Shown: piece after piece, positions 47,100 through 60,249 of the stretch
Layout of the letters: every line of letters starts with the position of its first letter
Numbering within the stretch: the stretch's first letter is position 1
DNA from: Dongia mobilis
GTDB taxonomy: Bacteria > Pseudomonadota > Alphaproteobacteria > Dongiales > Dongiaceae
Reading direction: 5' to 3'
NCBI RefSeq assembly: GCF_004363235.1
Contig: NZ_SNYW01000012.1
Coordinates: 7,501 to 71,500, forward strand
DNA length: 64,000 nucleotides
Notes under the pieces: model-generated
Databases searched by the model: none
What the model was told of the DNA's origin: nothing
The model's input: the letters and a program-made list of their open reading frames with translations, nothing else
Translations under genes and position numbers: made by a program

Positions 47100-47170
47100 T
47101 CATGCTCATATTTCACCTCGCTGGGAGACATTCCCGGCGGGTCAAGGACGCAGTCAGGGCACCACGCGCC

Positions 47171-47383
47171 ATGTATGTCTGTTTGTGCAACGGGTATCGT
47201 TCGAGCGAGATAGAGCAGACCGCCAGGGCTGGCGGTTTGACCTGCCCGGTCAAGGTTTATGAAGCGCTCGGCAGCGGCCCGTGCTGCGGTACCTGCCTGC
47301 CCACGGCGCAGGAAATCATCGACGATGCCCACGCGGGTCGGAGCGCCAAAATCAGCGCTGCCCTGCCCCTCGCGGCCGAATAG
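47171..47383 (+). CDS. bfd: Bacterioferritin-associated ferredoxin (Bfd)
   Basis: Bfd reduces the ferric core of bacterioferritin to release iron. The 70-residue protein has the [2Fe-2S] ligands C4 and C6 (MYVCLCNG) and C39-x2-C42 (CCGTC), the characteristic Bfd spacing. Residues after about 55 are a non-conserved tail. The start at MYVCLCNG fits the family; an ATG 93 bp upstream would add a non-conserved segment overlapping the Fur-like site. It is divergent from hemP and close to bfr, both iron-linked. Confidence 0.92.
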   Translation: MYVCLCNGYRSSEIEQTARAGGLTCPVKVYEALGSGPCCGTCLPTAQEIIDDAHAGRSAKISAALPLAAE

Positions 47384-47386
47384 CGC

Positions 47387-47827
47387 TCAGCGTTCGGTCC
47401 GGGCGACATAAAGAATTGTCGCCCAGACGACCAGCAGGAACGAGAGAATCCAGGCACGGGCTGAGAATCCGGCCATCAGCAGGACGTTCGGCAACCATTG
47501 GCCAATGCCATGCCCACCGACGAACTGGCCGTGTCGGGCGAGGAAGAGCAACGAGATGGTCATATAACCGAGCGAGGCGCCGGCCATGGGCGCAAGGCCG
47601 GCCCAGAGAAACAACGCGCGATTGCCACGGCCGGCCGCAGCGACATGCCAGACCAGCACAGTTAGCGCCATGGCGGCGACGAGGACAGACGCGCCATCCC
47701 CGAACCGGCGAACGATAACCGGCCAGTAAAGGGTGAAGTACAAGACCGCGGCGCCGAGATAGCCGAGCGCACCCGGCTTCAGGGCCGCTTCGACCTGTTT
47801 ACGAACCGCCGTGCTCACCCGGCTCAT
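47387..47827 (-). CDS. Multi-span membrane protein of unknown function
   Basis: The 146-residue protein has about four hydrophobic segments ([55 protein letters not shown] and [20 protein letters not shown]). No family is recognised. Its start overlaps the 3' end of bfr by 29 bp from the ATG at 47827, or by 20 bp from a GTG at 47818, so it is probably translated with bfr. That coupling hints at an iron-related role, but nothing in the sequence shows metal ligands. It is convergent with bfd, with three bases between. Confidence 0.7.
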   Translation of the reverse strand: MSRVSTAVRKQVEAALKPGALGYLGAAVLYFTLYWPVIVRRFGDGASVLVAAMALTVLVWHVAAAGRGNRALFLWAGLAPMAGASLGYMTISLLFLARHGQFVGGHGIGQWLPNVLLMAGFSARAWILSFLLVVWATILYVARTER

Positions 47828-48287
47828 ATTGAGACTGGATATAGTTCTGCAGCCCCATCTTCTCGAGGATCTCGAGTTGAGTCTCAAGGAAGTCGATATG
47901 TTCTTCCTCTGATTCCAGGATGTCGGTCAGCAGTTCGCGGCTGACGAAGTCGCCCACTTCCTCGCACAGGCGGATACCGGCCTTGAGTTCCGGATGACCG
48001 ATCATCTCAAGCTTCAGGTCGAGGGTGAGAATTTCCTTCACGTTCTCGCCGATCAGCAGCTTTCCGATATCCTGCAGGTTTGGCATGCCCTCGAGGAACA
48101 GGATGCGCTCGGTGAGCCGGTCGGCATGTTTCATCTCGTCGATCGATTCGTGATATTCCACATCGGCGAGCTTCTTCATGCCCCAGTTCTTCAGCATGCG
48201 CGAATGCAGGAAATACTGATTGATGGCAGTGAGTTCGTTCTTCAGCACCTTGTTGAGCAGCTGGATAACCTTCTTGTCGCCCTTCAT
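47799..48287 (-). CDS. bfr: Bacterioferritin
   Basis: Bacterioferritin stores iron in a 24-subunit heme-containing shell. The 162-residue protein has every canonical residue in its standard position: ferroxidase ligands E18, E51, H54, E94, E127 and H130, and the heme-ligating M52 ([14 protein letters not shown]). A GAGGCGG ribosome site precedes the chosen ATG. The start 63 bp upstream is not supported. Its place beside bfd and the hmu genes forms an iron storage and release unit. Confidence 0.97.
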   Translation of the reverse strand: MKGDKKVIQLLNKVLKNELTAINQYFLHSRMLKNWGMKKLADVEYHESIDEMKHADRLTERILFLEGMPNLQDIGKLLIGENVKEILTLDLKLEMIGHPELKAGIRLCEEVGDFVSRELLTDILESEEEHIDFLETQLEILEKMGLQNYIQSQYEPGEHGGS

Positions 48288-48446
48288 GGCCGCCTCGCAT
48301 CTAGACTGGGTCTCGGACCTGCGCTGATCGACGCGCTTGACCGGAATCAAGATATCGCAGCCTAAGTCTTTAAAAAAGCACGATTTTTATGAGATTGCGA
48401 GGCATAGTCAGATGCAGACCCGTCGCGTTGTCCGCGGGTCCGTCCG

Positions 48447-48740
48447 CTAGGCCCATCTGAAAATAACGAAAGCATAGGCGAATGAGAGGCCAAGTGGGGC
48501 CCAAAGCGGCGTACCCACGAAACCGAGCCAGGCCAGGAAGATATAGGCCGCGCCCAACAGCGAGATGAACAGGCGGTCGCCCCGCGTCGTATCGAGGCCG
48601 AGAATACCGCGGCGCGGGCCGCCGCCAGGCCGACGCAATTCCCACACCGTCATGGCAATCAGACAGGCGATGATGAAGGCGAAGAAGGCGGCGGTCTGCC
48701 AAGTCCAGGCCATCCAGGCGATGAGCGACGTGCCCTGCAT
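48447..48740 (-). CDS. glpU: DUF2160 membrane protein of the glycerol ABC transporter locus (GlpU-like)
   Basis: The 97-residue protein has three predicted membrane helices (WTWQTAAFFAFIIACLIAMTVW, LFISLLGAAYIFLAWLGF, WAPLGLSFAYAFVIF) and is a DUF2160 member. In Rhizobium the glycerol ABC transporter operon glpSTPQUV contains such a small gene, glpU, whose exact role is not known. Here it follows glpQ by 18 bp and ends the operon. I infer an accessory membrane role. Confidence 0.82.
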   Translation of the reverse strand: MQGTSLIAWMAWTWQTAAFFAFIIACLIAMTVWELRRPGGGPRRGILGLDTTRGDRLFISLLGAAYIFLAWLGFVGTPLWAPLGLSFAYAFVIFRWA

Positions 48741-48758
48741 GTGAGATACCTTTCCGGA

Positions 48759-49556
<798 letters not shown>

Positions 49557-49557
49557 G

Positions 49558-50421
<864 letters not shown>

Positions 50422-50432
50422 CCGTCAGTTCC

Positions 50433-51505
<1,073 letters not shown>

Positions 51506-51506
<1 letters not shown>

Positions 51507-52576
51507 TACTCCGATCCTCCCATCAGCCTGCCATCCGCCCCGAAAAGAAATGAGCGAGCGACGTCGACATAAAGACGCGCCTCGGCACCGACATCGAACG
51601 GGTGCACGCCGTGTGACTGCGAGATCCAGGTGCCGCCATCCAGATGGAAATGAATGACACTGTCCGAGCCGGTGAGTTCCGCCAGCAGGACCCGGCCATC
51701 AAGCGTCGGCTGACCAGGATGCGACTCCGGCGTGATGTGATGGGCTCGGATGGCCCAGGTGTAGGGTCCATCGGGCAGCGTGACCGCGGCAGTTCCGAGA
51801 TCGAAACCGATGCCGCCCGCCAGATGAATTCTGCTCCCCTGTTTCGTGACCTGCGCCACATTAAGCGGCGGATCGGAAAAGACCTGCGCGGAGATGAGGT
51901 CCTTCGGCTGTCGGTAGATTGTCCCGGTCGGGCCGAACTGGGTTATGCGCCCTTCGTGCAGGGTGGCGGTATTGCCGCCGAAGAGCAGAGCCTCGGTCGG
52001 CTCGGTTGTGGCATAGACAACGATACAGCTGCGCCCGGCGAAGAGGCGTGGCAGTTCGTCGCGCAATTCCTCGCGCAGCTTGTAGTCAAGATTGGCCAGC
52101 GGTTCATCCAGCAGGACGAGGTCGCTATCCTTTACCAGGGCGCGGGCAATTGCGGTTCGCTGCTGCTGGCCGCCGGACAACTCGGCCGGCTTGCGGCCCA
52201 GCATGGGCTTCAATCGCAGGAGTTCCGCAACCGCGCCGACGCGGCGCTCGATCTCCGCTCTGTCCATGCCCGCTACTTTAAGCGGCGAGGCGATGTTCTC
52301 GTAGACCGTCAGATGCGGATAATTGATGAATTGCTGGTAGACCATGGAGACATTGCGCTTCTGCACTGCCATCCCGGTGACATTCTGGCCCCGGAACCAG
52401 ATCTCGCCGCGGCTGGGCCGATCCAGCCCCGCCATCAATTGCAGCAGCGTGGTTTTGCCGGACAAAGTCGTGCCGAGCAACACGTTGAAGCTGCCCTCTT
52501 CGAGCACAAGATCTGTCTCGAAGATGTGGGTTTCTCCGGCAACGCTCTTGGTCACATGTCTCAGTTCAAGGGTCAT
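51506..52576 (-). CDS. glpS: Glycerol ABC transporter ATP-binding protein GlpS-like
   Basis: The 356-residue ATPase has a shifted Walker A (GTTLSGKTT instead of GxxGxGKST), signature ELSGGQQQRTAIARAL and Walker B VLLDEPLANLDY. The switch region is CIVVYATTEPTEALLFG, in which the usual switch His of VTHD is replaced by Thr. With the degenerate signature of its partner, the transporter appears to have one canonical and one altered ATP site. A C-terminal regulatory domain is present. It is separated from glpV by 81 bp holding a large stem-loop. Confidence 0.9.
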
Positions 52577-52603
52577 TCAGCATCATTCTCGATAGTGACG
52601 ACT

Positions 52604-52633
52604 GCCACCGGGGACAAGCATGTCCCCGGTGGC
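52604..52633 (-). promoter_or_regulatory. 13-bp stem-loop between glpV and glpS
   Basis: GCCACCGGGGACA (52604-52616) and TGTCCCCGGTGGC (52621-52633) form a perfect 13-bp stem with a 4-nt loop. It starts 24 bases after the glpV stop codon on the minus strand. No T-run follows, so it is probably an mRNA-stabilising or partial-termination element that keeps binding-protein message more abundant than that of the membrane components. Confidence 0.75.
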
Positions 52634-52657
52634 TCCGTCGTCCGTGAGAACGGAAAG

Positions 52658-54400
<1,743 letters not shown>

Positions 54401-54476
54401 GATCGTTTCCTCCTCTTTGTGCGCCATTTTTCAATATTCCCCCGGCCAGTGCGCACATTTCCAGCCGATTGGCTCG

Positions 54477-56030
54477 CTATCCGCGTCGCGGCGCGATCTC
54501 GTGATCGCCGCCGGCGAAGGCGGGTGTTCTTTCAAGTTGAACCATGTAGTCCTGCAAGGCCGCCTGCTCCGCCGGAGTCATGTGGAGGCCAAGCTTGGAG
54601 CGGCGCCAGATGATGTCATCCGCCTGCGTAGCCCATTCCTCCCGCATCAGGTAGTCCACCTCCGCCGCTGTGAGGCTGGGGCCGAATCGTCGTCCTAACT
54701 CGGCGGCGTTTCTTGCGTCGCCCAGCACCTGCGCCGCCCTGGTACCATAGGCTCGCACGAGGCGGCGCGCTTCCTTCAACTCCAGGAACGGGTAGCGCTT
54801 CGAAAGGCTGCCCACTTCCGCGGCAAAGGCGTTTACCGCAAAATCGCCGCCCGGCAGCTTGGCCTGCGCCGTCCACGGCGCGGCCATTGCCGGAAAAGTG
54901 GGCTTCAGCCTGTCGAGCGCGGCTTCCGCCAGGCGGCGATAGGTCGTAATCTTGCCGCCGAAGATCGACAGCAGCGGCGCCTCGCCGGTGCCGCCTTCCA
55001 GTTTCAGCACATAATCGCGCGTCGCATCCTGCGCCTTGCTGGCGCCGTCGTCATAGAGGGGACGGATGCCGGCATAAGTCCAGCGGATATTGGCGCGGGT
55101 CACCGATGCCTGGAAATACTCGTTGGCTGCAGCAAGAAGATAGTCGACCTCGGCCTCCGAGATCGCGACCTTGCCGGGTTCGCCATCGAAATCGGCATCG
55201 GTCGTGCCGATCAGGGTGAAATCGTGTTCGTAGGGAATGGCAAAGCAGATGCGACCATCGGCATTCTGGAAGATATAGGCGCGATCGTGGTCGAACAGCT
55301 TTTCGACCACGATGTGGCTGCCCTTGACGGTGCGGATCCGGTCCGGCGCATTCATCCCAACGGCACCACCAAGGAAACTCGAAACCCAGGGACCCGTGGC
55401 ATTGACGAGGGCGCGCGCCGCCACTTCCCGCCGCACGCCACCGGCACCTTCCAGTTGGATGCGCCACAGGTGGCCGGCGCGCCGCGCCTCGGAACAGCGC
55501 GTGCGGACCAGGATCTCGGCGCCACGCTCGGCAGCGTCGCGCGCGTTGAGGGCGACCAGGCGCGCATCCTCGACCCAGCAATCGGAATACTCGAAGGCAT
55601 GGGTAAAACCGGGCTTCAGCGGCGCCCCGGCGGCGTCGTGACGCAAATCGACACTGCGCGTGCCGGGCAACAGCTTGCGACCGCCCAGGTGGTCGTAGAA
55701 AAACAAGCCGAGGCGGATGAGCCAGCGCGGCCGCAGCCCCTTGTGGTGCGGCAGGACGAAACGCAGCGGCCAGATGATGTGAGGTGCGGCGCGCAACAGG
55801 ACTTCGCGCTCGATCAGCGCTTCGCGCACCAGGCGAAACTCCTTGTGCTCGAGATAGCGCAGGCCGCCATGAATCAGCTTGGTCGAGGCCGAGGATGTGC
55901 CGCTGGCGAGGTCACTCTGCTCGGCCAGCAGGACCTTCAAGCCACGCCCGACCGCATCGCGCGCTATGCCGCAACCGTTGACCCCGCCGCCGATGACGAC
56001 GATGTCGAAGATTTCCGCGCCCATGGACAT
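54477..56030 (-). CDS. glpD: Glycerol-3-phosphate dehydrogenase (FAD-dependent)
   Basis: GlpD oxidises glycerol-3-phosphate to dihydroxyacetone phosphate at the membrane and passes electrons to quinone. The 517-residue protein has the FAD motif DIVVIGGGVNGCGIARDAVG, substrate region SSASTKLIHGGLRYLEHKEF, and IRPLYDD plus SIFGGKITTYRRLAEAAL near the C-terminal domain. It is complete. GGAGG about 14 bases before the ATG is a rather distant ribosome site; an in-frame ATG at 56024 is nearby. It begins the glp structural operon, 288 bp after glpR. No glpK is in this window. Confidence 0.96.
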   Translation of the reverse strand: MSMGAEIFDIVVIGGGVNGCGIARDAVGRGLKVLLAEQSDLASGTSSASTKLIHGGLRYLEHKEFRLVREALIEREVLLRAAPHIIWPLRFVLPHHKGLRPRWLIRLGLFFYDHLGGRKLLPGTRSVDLRHDAAGAPLKPGFTHAFEYSDCWVEDARLVALNARDAAERGAEILVRTRCSEARRAGHLWRIQLEGAGGVRREVAARALVNATGPWVSSFLGGAVGMNAPDRIRTVKGSHIVVEKLFDHDRAYIFQNADGRICFAIPYEHDFTLIGTTDADFDGEPGKVAISEAEVDYLLAAANEYFQASVTRANIRWTYAGIRPLYDDGASKAQDATRDYVLKLEGGTGEAPLLSIFGGKITTYRRLAEAALDRLKPTFPAMAAPWTAQAKLPGGDFAVNAFAAEVGSLSKRYPFLELKEARRLVRAYGTRAAQVLGDARNAAELGRRFGPSLTAAEVDYLMREEWATQADDIIWRRSKLGLHMTPAEQAALQDYMVQLERTPAFAGGDHEIAPRRG

Positions 56031-56289
56031 CGGGATCCGACCATTCCTCCGCCGCCATCTCCGTTGACATCGTCCAGTGCGCTCGGCGCCCTGGCGATCC
56101 TTGGCTGGGCCCCTGGACGACATGAATCTGTCCGGGCGGCGTCATGCCGATTGATGGCTTTCGTAATTTTCGCCGTGAACATTGAAATGAAAATAAACGA
56201 AATTCAATAGAAAATTTCCCCGCCGAAATGGTTCTTTTTTGGCGTTAACACTTCCGGATTTGTACTATAAAAACCTGGAGATTTGCGAT

Positions 56290-56305
56290 TTTCGCAATTG
56301 CGAAA
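56290..56305. promoter_or_regulatory. Perfect 16-bp palindrome upstream of glpD (probable GlpR operator)
   Basis: TTTCGCAATTGCGAAA is a perfect palindrome in the AT-rich intergenic region between glpR and glpD. Further TTTCG/CGAAA half-sites occur at 56159-56163, 56168-56172 and 56199-56203. DeoR-type repressors, including GlpR, bind repeated TTCG-containing sites. It could also form a weak hairpin at the glpR 3' end (14 bp past the stop), but it has no loop or T-run for termination. Confidence 0.55.
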
Positions 56306-56318
56306 GAAAGCTAAGCCG

Positions 56319-57116
56319 TTAGCTATGCTCTGATTCTTCGGCCTGATCCGCGCCGGGTGCGATGGCAACCTGCGTCCCGGAATGGCGGCAGATCTCGGCA
56401 ATATTCTCCGGTGGCGGCTGGTCGGTCACAAAGACACTGATCTCGGAAAGATGCCCGATTCGCACCGGCGCGCTGCGCGTGAACTTCATTGAATCGGCCA
56501 CCAGGATGACATTACGCGCATTCTTGATGATCGCCTGGGCGACCCGAACCTCGCGATAGTCGAAATCGAGCAGCGCGCCGTCTTCGTCAATGGCCGAGAC
56601 ACCGATCACGGCGTGGTCGACCTTGAACTGCGACATGAAGTCGACTGCCTGCTCGCCGACGATGCCGCCATCCGACCGGCGCAACATGCCGCCCGCGACG
56701 ATCACGTCGATGCGCGGCGAAGGCAGCAGAATGCTGGCGACATGGATATTGTTGGTGATGACCAGCAGGCCTTCGTGGTTGGAGAGCGCCCGGGCCACCT
56801 CCTCCGTCGTGGTACCGATATTGATGAAGAGCGACGATCCGTTGGAAATGAGGGATGCGGCGTGCTCGCCGATGCGGCGCTTTTCGAGATCGGCCAGATG
56901 CCGGCGTGCCTCATAGGCGACGTTCTCGACACCGGACGCCAGGATGGCGCCGCCATGGGTGCGGGTCAGCAGGCGCTGCCCGCACAGATCGTTGAGATCC
57001 TTGCGGATGGTCTGCGGTGTCACGTCGAACTTGGCGGCCAATTCGTCGACATTGACCCGGCCGTTGAGGCGGGCCAAGGCCAGAATGTCATTCTGTCGCG
57101 GTGTCGGCGTGAACAT
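56319..57116 (-). CDS. glpR: DeoR/GlpR family transcriptional regulator
   Basis: The 265-residue repressor has a DeoR-type winged helix at residues 1-60 (PRQNDILALARLNGRVNVDE and KFDVTPQTIRKDLNDLC). The HGGAI linker motif and a C-terminal sugar-phosphate-isomerase-like effector domain follow (SLFINIGTTTEEVARAL, LVITNNIHVASIL, VIVAGGMLRRSDGGIVG). E. coli GlpR is relieved by glycerol-3-phosphate. Its location beside glpD and the ABC glycerol transporter supports that assignment. It lies about 72 bp after murJ on the same strand. Confidence 0.94.
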   Translation of the reverse strand: MFTPTPRQNDILALARLNGRVNVDELAAKFDVTPQTIRKDLNDLCGQRLLTRTHGGAILASGVENVAYEARRHLADLEKRRIGEHAASLISNGSSLFINIGTTTEEVARALSNHEGLLVITNNIHVASILLPSPRIDVIVAGGMLRRSDGGIVGEQAVDFMSQFKVDHAVIGVSAIDEDGALLDFDYREVRVAQAIIKNARNVILVADSMKFTRSAPVRIGHLSEISVFVTDQPPPENIAEICRHSGTQVAIAPGADQAEESEHS

Positions 57117-57188
57117 GAGCGTGGTCCTGAATCTGGTTGGAGCCGAGATTAAGGCGCCGCCGCTGGGGTGCCAACCGGCAATTCCACG

Positions 57189-58730
57189 CTAGCGTTTGCG
57201 CCGCAACATGCTCAGGTCGCTGCGACTTGTCACCCGCAGCAGCAATGCCAGGACGGCAAAAACGATGGCGCCGACCGCGATGATGAGGCCGGTCGCGACA
57301 ACCCGGTGCGCCGTGACGGCATCTCCTTCCGGCCAGAATGCGAGGATACTTGCCCATGTTGCGGCGGCAAGGCCGGCGCAGGCTGCAAGCTGACGCGGCA
57401 GGAAGCGCTGGAACCTTTCGTCAAAAACCAGAAAGCCGCGACGCATCAGGGTCCAGGTCAAGAGGGCAGCGTTGACCCAGGCGGCCACCATCATGCCGAA
57501 TGCCACACCGACAAAGCCGTAGCGCGGCGTCAGGGCAGCGCTGATGGAGATGTTCACCAGCACCGAGACAACCGCGAACTTGAAGGGCGTCGTGGTGTCC
57601 TCGCGGGCAAGAAAGCCGACGGTCAGTGCCTTCAGCCCGACATAGGCCGGCAACCCTGCAGCCATGATGAGCAACGCCAGCGCGACTGCCTCTGAGTCCG
57701 AGGCTGTAAACTTGCCGCGCTCGTAGAGCGTCACGATGATCGGCTGCGCGGCCACCATCAATCCGACCATGGAGGGTAGCGACAGCAGAAGGCCGAGCTC
57801 GAGGGCCCGGTTGTGCATGCGCATCGCGACAGCCGGGTCGGAGTCTCGCAGGGCCCGGGTCAGGGATGGCAGGAGAACGACGCCGATCGCGGTTCCGATC
57901 AGCGCAAGCGGCAATTGATAGAGCCGATCCGCATAGTAGATGTAGGAAATGGCGCCAGGATGCAGCGATGCGAGGATGGTAGACACGACCAGATTGATCT
58001 GGGTGACGCTGGCGCCGATGAGACCGGGCAGCATCAGGCGGCCGAGCCGCCGCACCTCCGGCGTCAGCCGGGGCAGGACGAGTCGCAGGACGATTCCGGC
58101 TTTGTGGCAGGCGCCGGTGAGGAATAGGAACTGCGCCAGCCCGGCGCCGACTACCGCCCAGGACAAGGTCTGGGCCACGCGGAAGTCGTCACCCTCGACG
58201 AACCAGAGCGTCGTCACCAGAACCAGGTTGAGAATGATCGGCACTGCCGCAGTATGGGCGAATTTCTGCAGGCCGTTGAGCATCCCGCCCTGGAGCGAGC
58301 AGAGCGACATGAAGAGGATGTAGGGAAAGGTGATGCTGGTGAAGAGAACCGTTGCCGCGAATTTCTCTGGCAACACATCGAAGCCGGGTGCGAAAAGCTG
58401 GATGAGCCAGGGCATGGCGAGTTCGGCGGCAAGGGTCAGGGCCAGCAATAGCATCAGCATGACCGACAGGACCTGCTCGGCGAAGCGCCGCGCTCCGCCC
58501 GCCCCCTCCTCCACCATGCGCCGGGTAAAGATCGGAATGAAAGCGGCGCTGAAGGCACCTTCGGCAAACATCTGCCGCAACAGGTTCGGCAGGCGCATGG
58601 CGACGATGAAGGCTTCCGCCATTGGCCCGGTGCCGAGAATGCCGGCGATCAGGATTTCGCGGACGAAACCGAGCAGCCGGCTGATCAGGGTCATGCCGCC
58701 GACCGTTGCGACAGCGCGGAGAGAGAACAT
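57189..58730 (-). CDS. murJ: Murein biosynthesis lipid II flippase MurJ
   Basis: MurJ moves lipid II across the inner membrane for peptidoglycan synthesis. The 513-residue protein has about 14 transmembrane helices. Family hallmarks are VGGMTLISRLLGFVREILIA at the start, RLPNLLRQMFAEGAFSAAFIPIF, and YYADRLYQLPLALIGTAIGVVLLPSLTR. The central charged residues typical of MurJ lie in these segments. It is complete. No neighbouring cell-wall gene is present in the window. Confidence 0.96.
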   Translation of the reverse strand: MFSLRAVATVGGMTLISRLLGFVREILIAGILGTGPMAEAFIVAMRLPNLLRQMFAEGAFSAAFIPIFTRRMVEEGAGGARRFAEQVLSVMLMLLLALTLAAELAMPWLIQLFAPGFDVLPEKFAATVLFTSITFPYILFMSLCSLQGGMLNGLQKFAHTAAVPIILNLVLVTTLWFVEGDDFRVAQTLSWAVVGAGLAQFLFLTGACHKAGIVLRLVLPRLTPEVRRLGRLMLPGLIGASVTQINLVVSTILASLHPGAISYIYYADRLYQLPLALIGTAIGVVLLPSLTRALRDSDPAVAMRMHNRALELGLLLSLPSMVGLMVAAQPIIVTLYERGKFTASDSEAVALALLIMAAGLPAYVGLKALTVGFLAREDTTTPFKFAVVSVLVNISISAALTPRYGFVGVAFGMMVAAWVNAALLTWTLMRRGFLVFDERFQRFLPRQLAACAGLAAATWASILAFWPEGDAVTAHRVVATGLIIAVGAIVFAVLALLLRVTSRSDLSMLRRKR

Positions 58731-58871
58731 GGCGTGCGGCGATCTCGTTGGTCGGCTGCGTCAGGGGGAAGAGGTCAATTACGATGCTGAATGCGTCTCT
58801 ACCACAGCCAGGATGATTCCGGCGAATGCCCTAACCCGACCCGGCTGACGTGTCGCCATAACGTGCTGAAT

Positions 58872-58890
58872 TTATGGCCGAGTTATGGCC
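58872..58890. repeat. Two direct repeats TTATGGCC spaced 11 bp apart
   Basis: TTATGGCC occurs at 58872-58879 and again at 58883-58890, so that both face the same side of the helix. They lie about 120 bp upstream of the sulfate-binding protein gene, next to an AT-rich segment, and could be a regulator-binding site. The repeat is short and could be chance. Confidence 0.3.
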
Positions 58891-59006
58891 CAAATATTCT
58901 CTACTAGACAGATAGATTTAATAGTGTTTATTTCTCTACGTCGATCGGATGCGACCGAGCGATACATCGACCGGACCACCCTGTCACTGTCTCCCTGGAG
59001 GCCAGG

Positions 59007-60032
59007 ATGTTGTTATCAAACGGAAAAATGTCGAACCTTTTGGGTCTTCTGGTGGTCATTGCCGCCCTTCTACACCCTGATCCCCTGCGCGCGGAAAGCC
59101 AATTGCTCAACGTTTCCTATGATCCGACGCGCGAGTTCTATCAGGCATACAACGCAGCTTTCGCTACCCACTGGCAGGCGCTGACGGGAGAGAGTGTTAC
59201 CGTCAACACCTCCCATGGCGGCTCTGGCAAGCAGGCCCGCTCGGTGATCGAAGGACTGCCCGCAGATGTCGTCACCCTGGCCCTGGCGCAGGACATCGAC
59301 GAAATTCACGCCAAGGCGGACCTGCTCCCGGCCGACTGGCAGCAGCGCCTGCCGCACAACTCCACCCCCTATACCTCAACCATCGTCTTCCTGGTCCGCA
59401 GCGGAAACCCAAGGCAGATTCGCGATTGGAGCGACCTGATCAGGGACGACGTGGCGGTCATTACGCCAAACCCGAAGACCTCCGGTGGCGCTCGCTGGAA
59501 CTATCTGGCGGCCTGGAGCTGGGCTCTCGCCCAGTCGGGCGGTTCGGCGGAAACCGCCAGGGACTTCGTGCAGGAACTCTTCCGCCATGTTCCGGTCCTT
59601 GATACAGGTGCGCGGGGCGCCACGCTCACCTTCACCCAGCGCGGCATCGGCGACGTCCTCCTGGCCTGGGAGAATGAGGCCATGCTGGCGATCCAGGAGT
59701 TGGGCGCGAACTCCTTCGAGATTGTGGTGCCATCCATTTCCATTCTGGCCGAACCTCCGGTCGCACTGCTTGATCGCAATGTCGATGCACGGGGCACGCG
59801 CAAGCTTGCCCAAGCCTATCTGGAATACCTGTACGCGCCGGAGAGCCAGGAACTGGCAGCGCAACATTTCTACCGACCGCGCGATCCAGCCATCGCCAGC
59901 AAGCACGCCGCAACCTTCCCGGCAGTCCAGTTGTTCACCATCGAAGATGTGTTTGGCGGCTGGGCCCAAGCGCAGGCGGCCCATTTTGCCGCCGGCGGCA
60001 TCTTCGACCAGATCTATCAGCCGGCAGACTGA
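59007..60032 (+). CDS. Sulfate-type ABC transporter substrate-binding protein
   Basis: The 341-residue protein has a signal peptide ([20 protein letters not shown], cleaved after about RAES). It then matches the Sbp/CysP family: [55 protein letters not shown], and [21 protein letters not shown]. These loops bind sulfate or thiosulfate in the periplasm. No cysTWA permease or ATPase genes adjoin, so it is an orphan receptor. GGAGG sits five bases before the ATG. An ATG at 59028 is possible. It is convergent with the RND pump gene. Confidence 0.93.
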   Translation: MLLSNGKMSNLLGLLVVIAALLHPDPLRAESQLLNVSYDPTREFYQAYNAAFATHWQALTGESVTVNTSHGGSGKQARSVIEGLPADVVTLALAQDIDEIHAKADLLPADWQQRLPHNSTPYTSTIVFLVRSGNPRQIRDWSDLIRDDVAVITPNPKTSGGARWNYLAAWSWALAQSGGSAETARDFVQELFRHVPVLDTGARGATLTFTQRGIGDVLLAWENEAMLAIQELGANSFEIVVPSISILAEPPVALLDRNVDARGTRKLAQAYLEYLYAPESQELAAQHFYRPRDPAIASKHAATFPAVQLFTIEDVFGGWAQAQAAHFAAGGIFDQIYQPAD

Positions 60033-60249
60033 ACCGAAAGCGAGCCGGTTCCGGGACCTTCCCGGCCGCAGGCTGCCAACCCGGTGAAGCCAGACCGGCT
60101 GTGCGCGGTCGCGGTGACCGGGCGAGGCATTACCTGCCGCTGCGATGCCGCCACGAACCTTCAGGTCGTGGCGGCATGCGGCAACTCCTTCGGCAATTGC
60201 CGGCGGCGCGCGGTCACGCCCGCGCGGCACAGCAATCGGCGCCGTCCCG

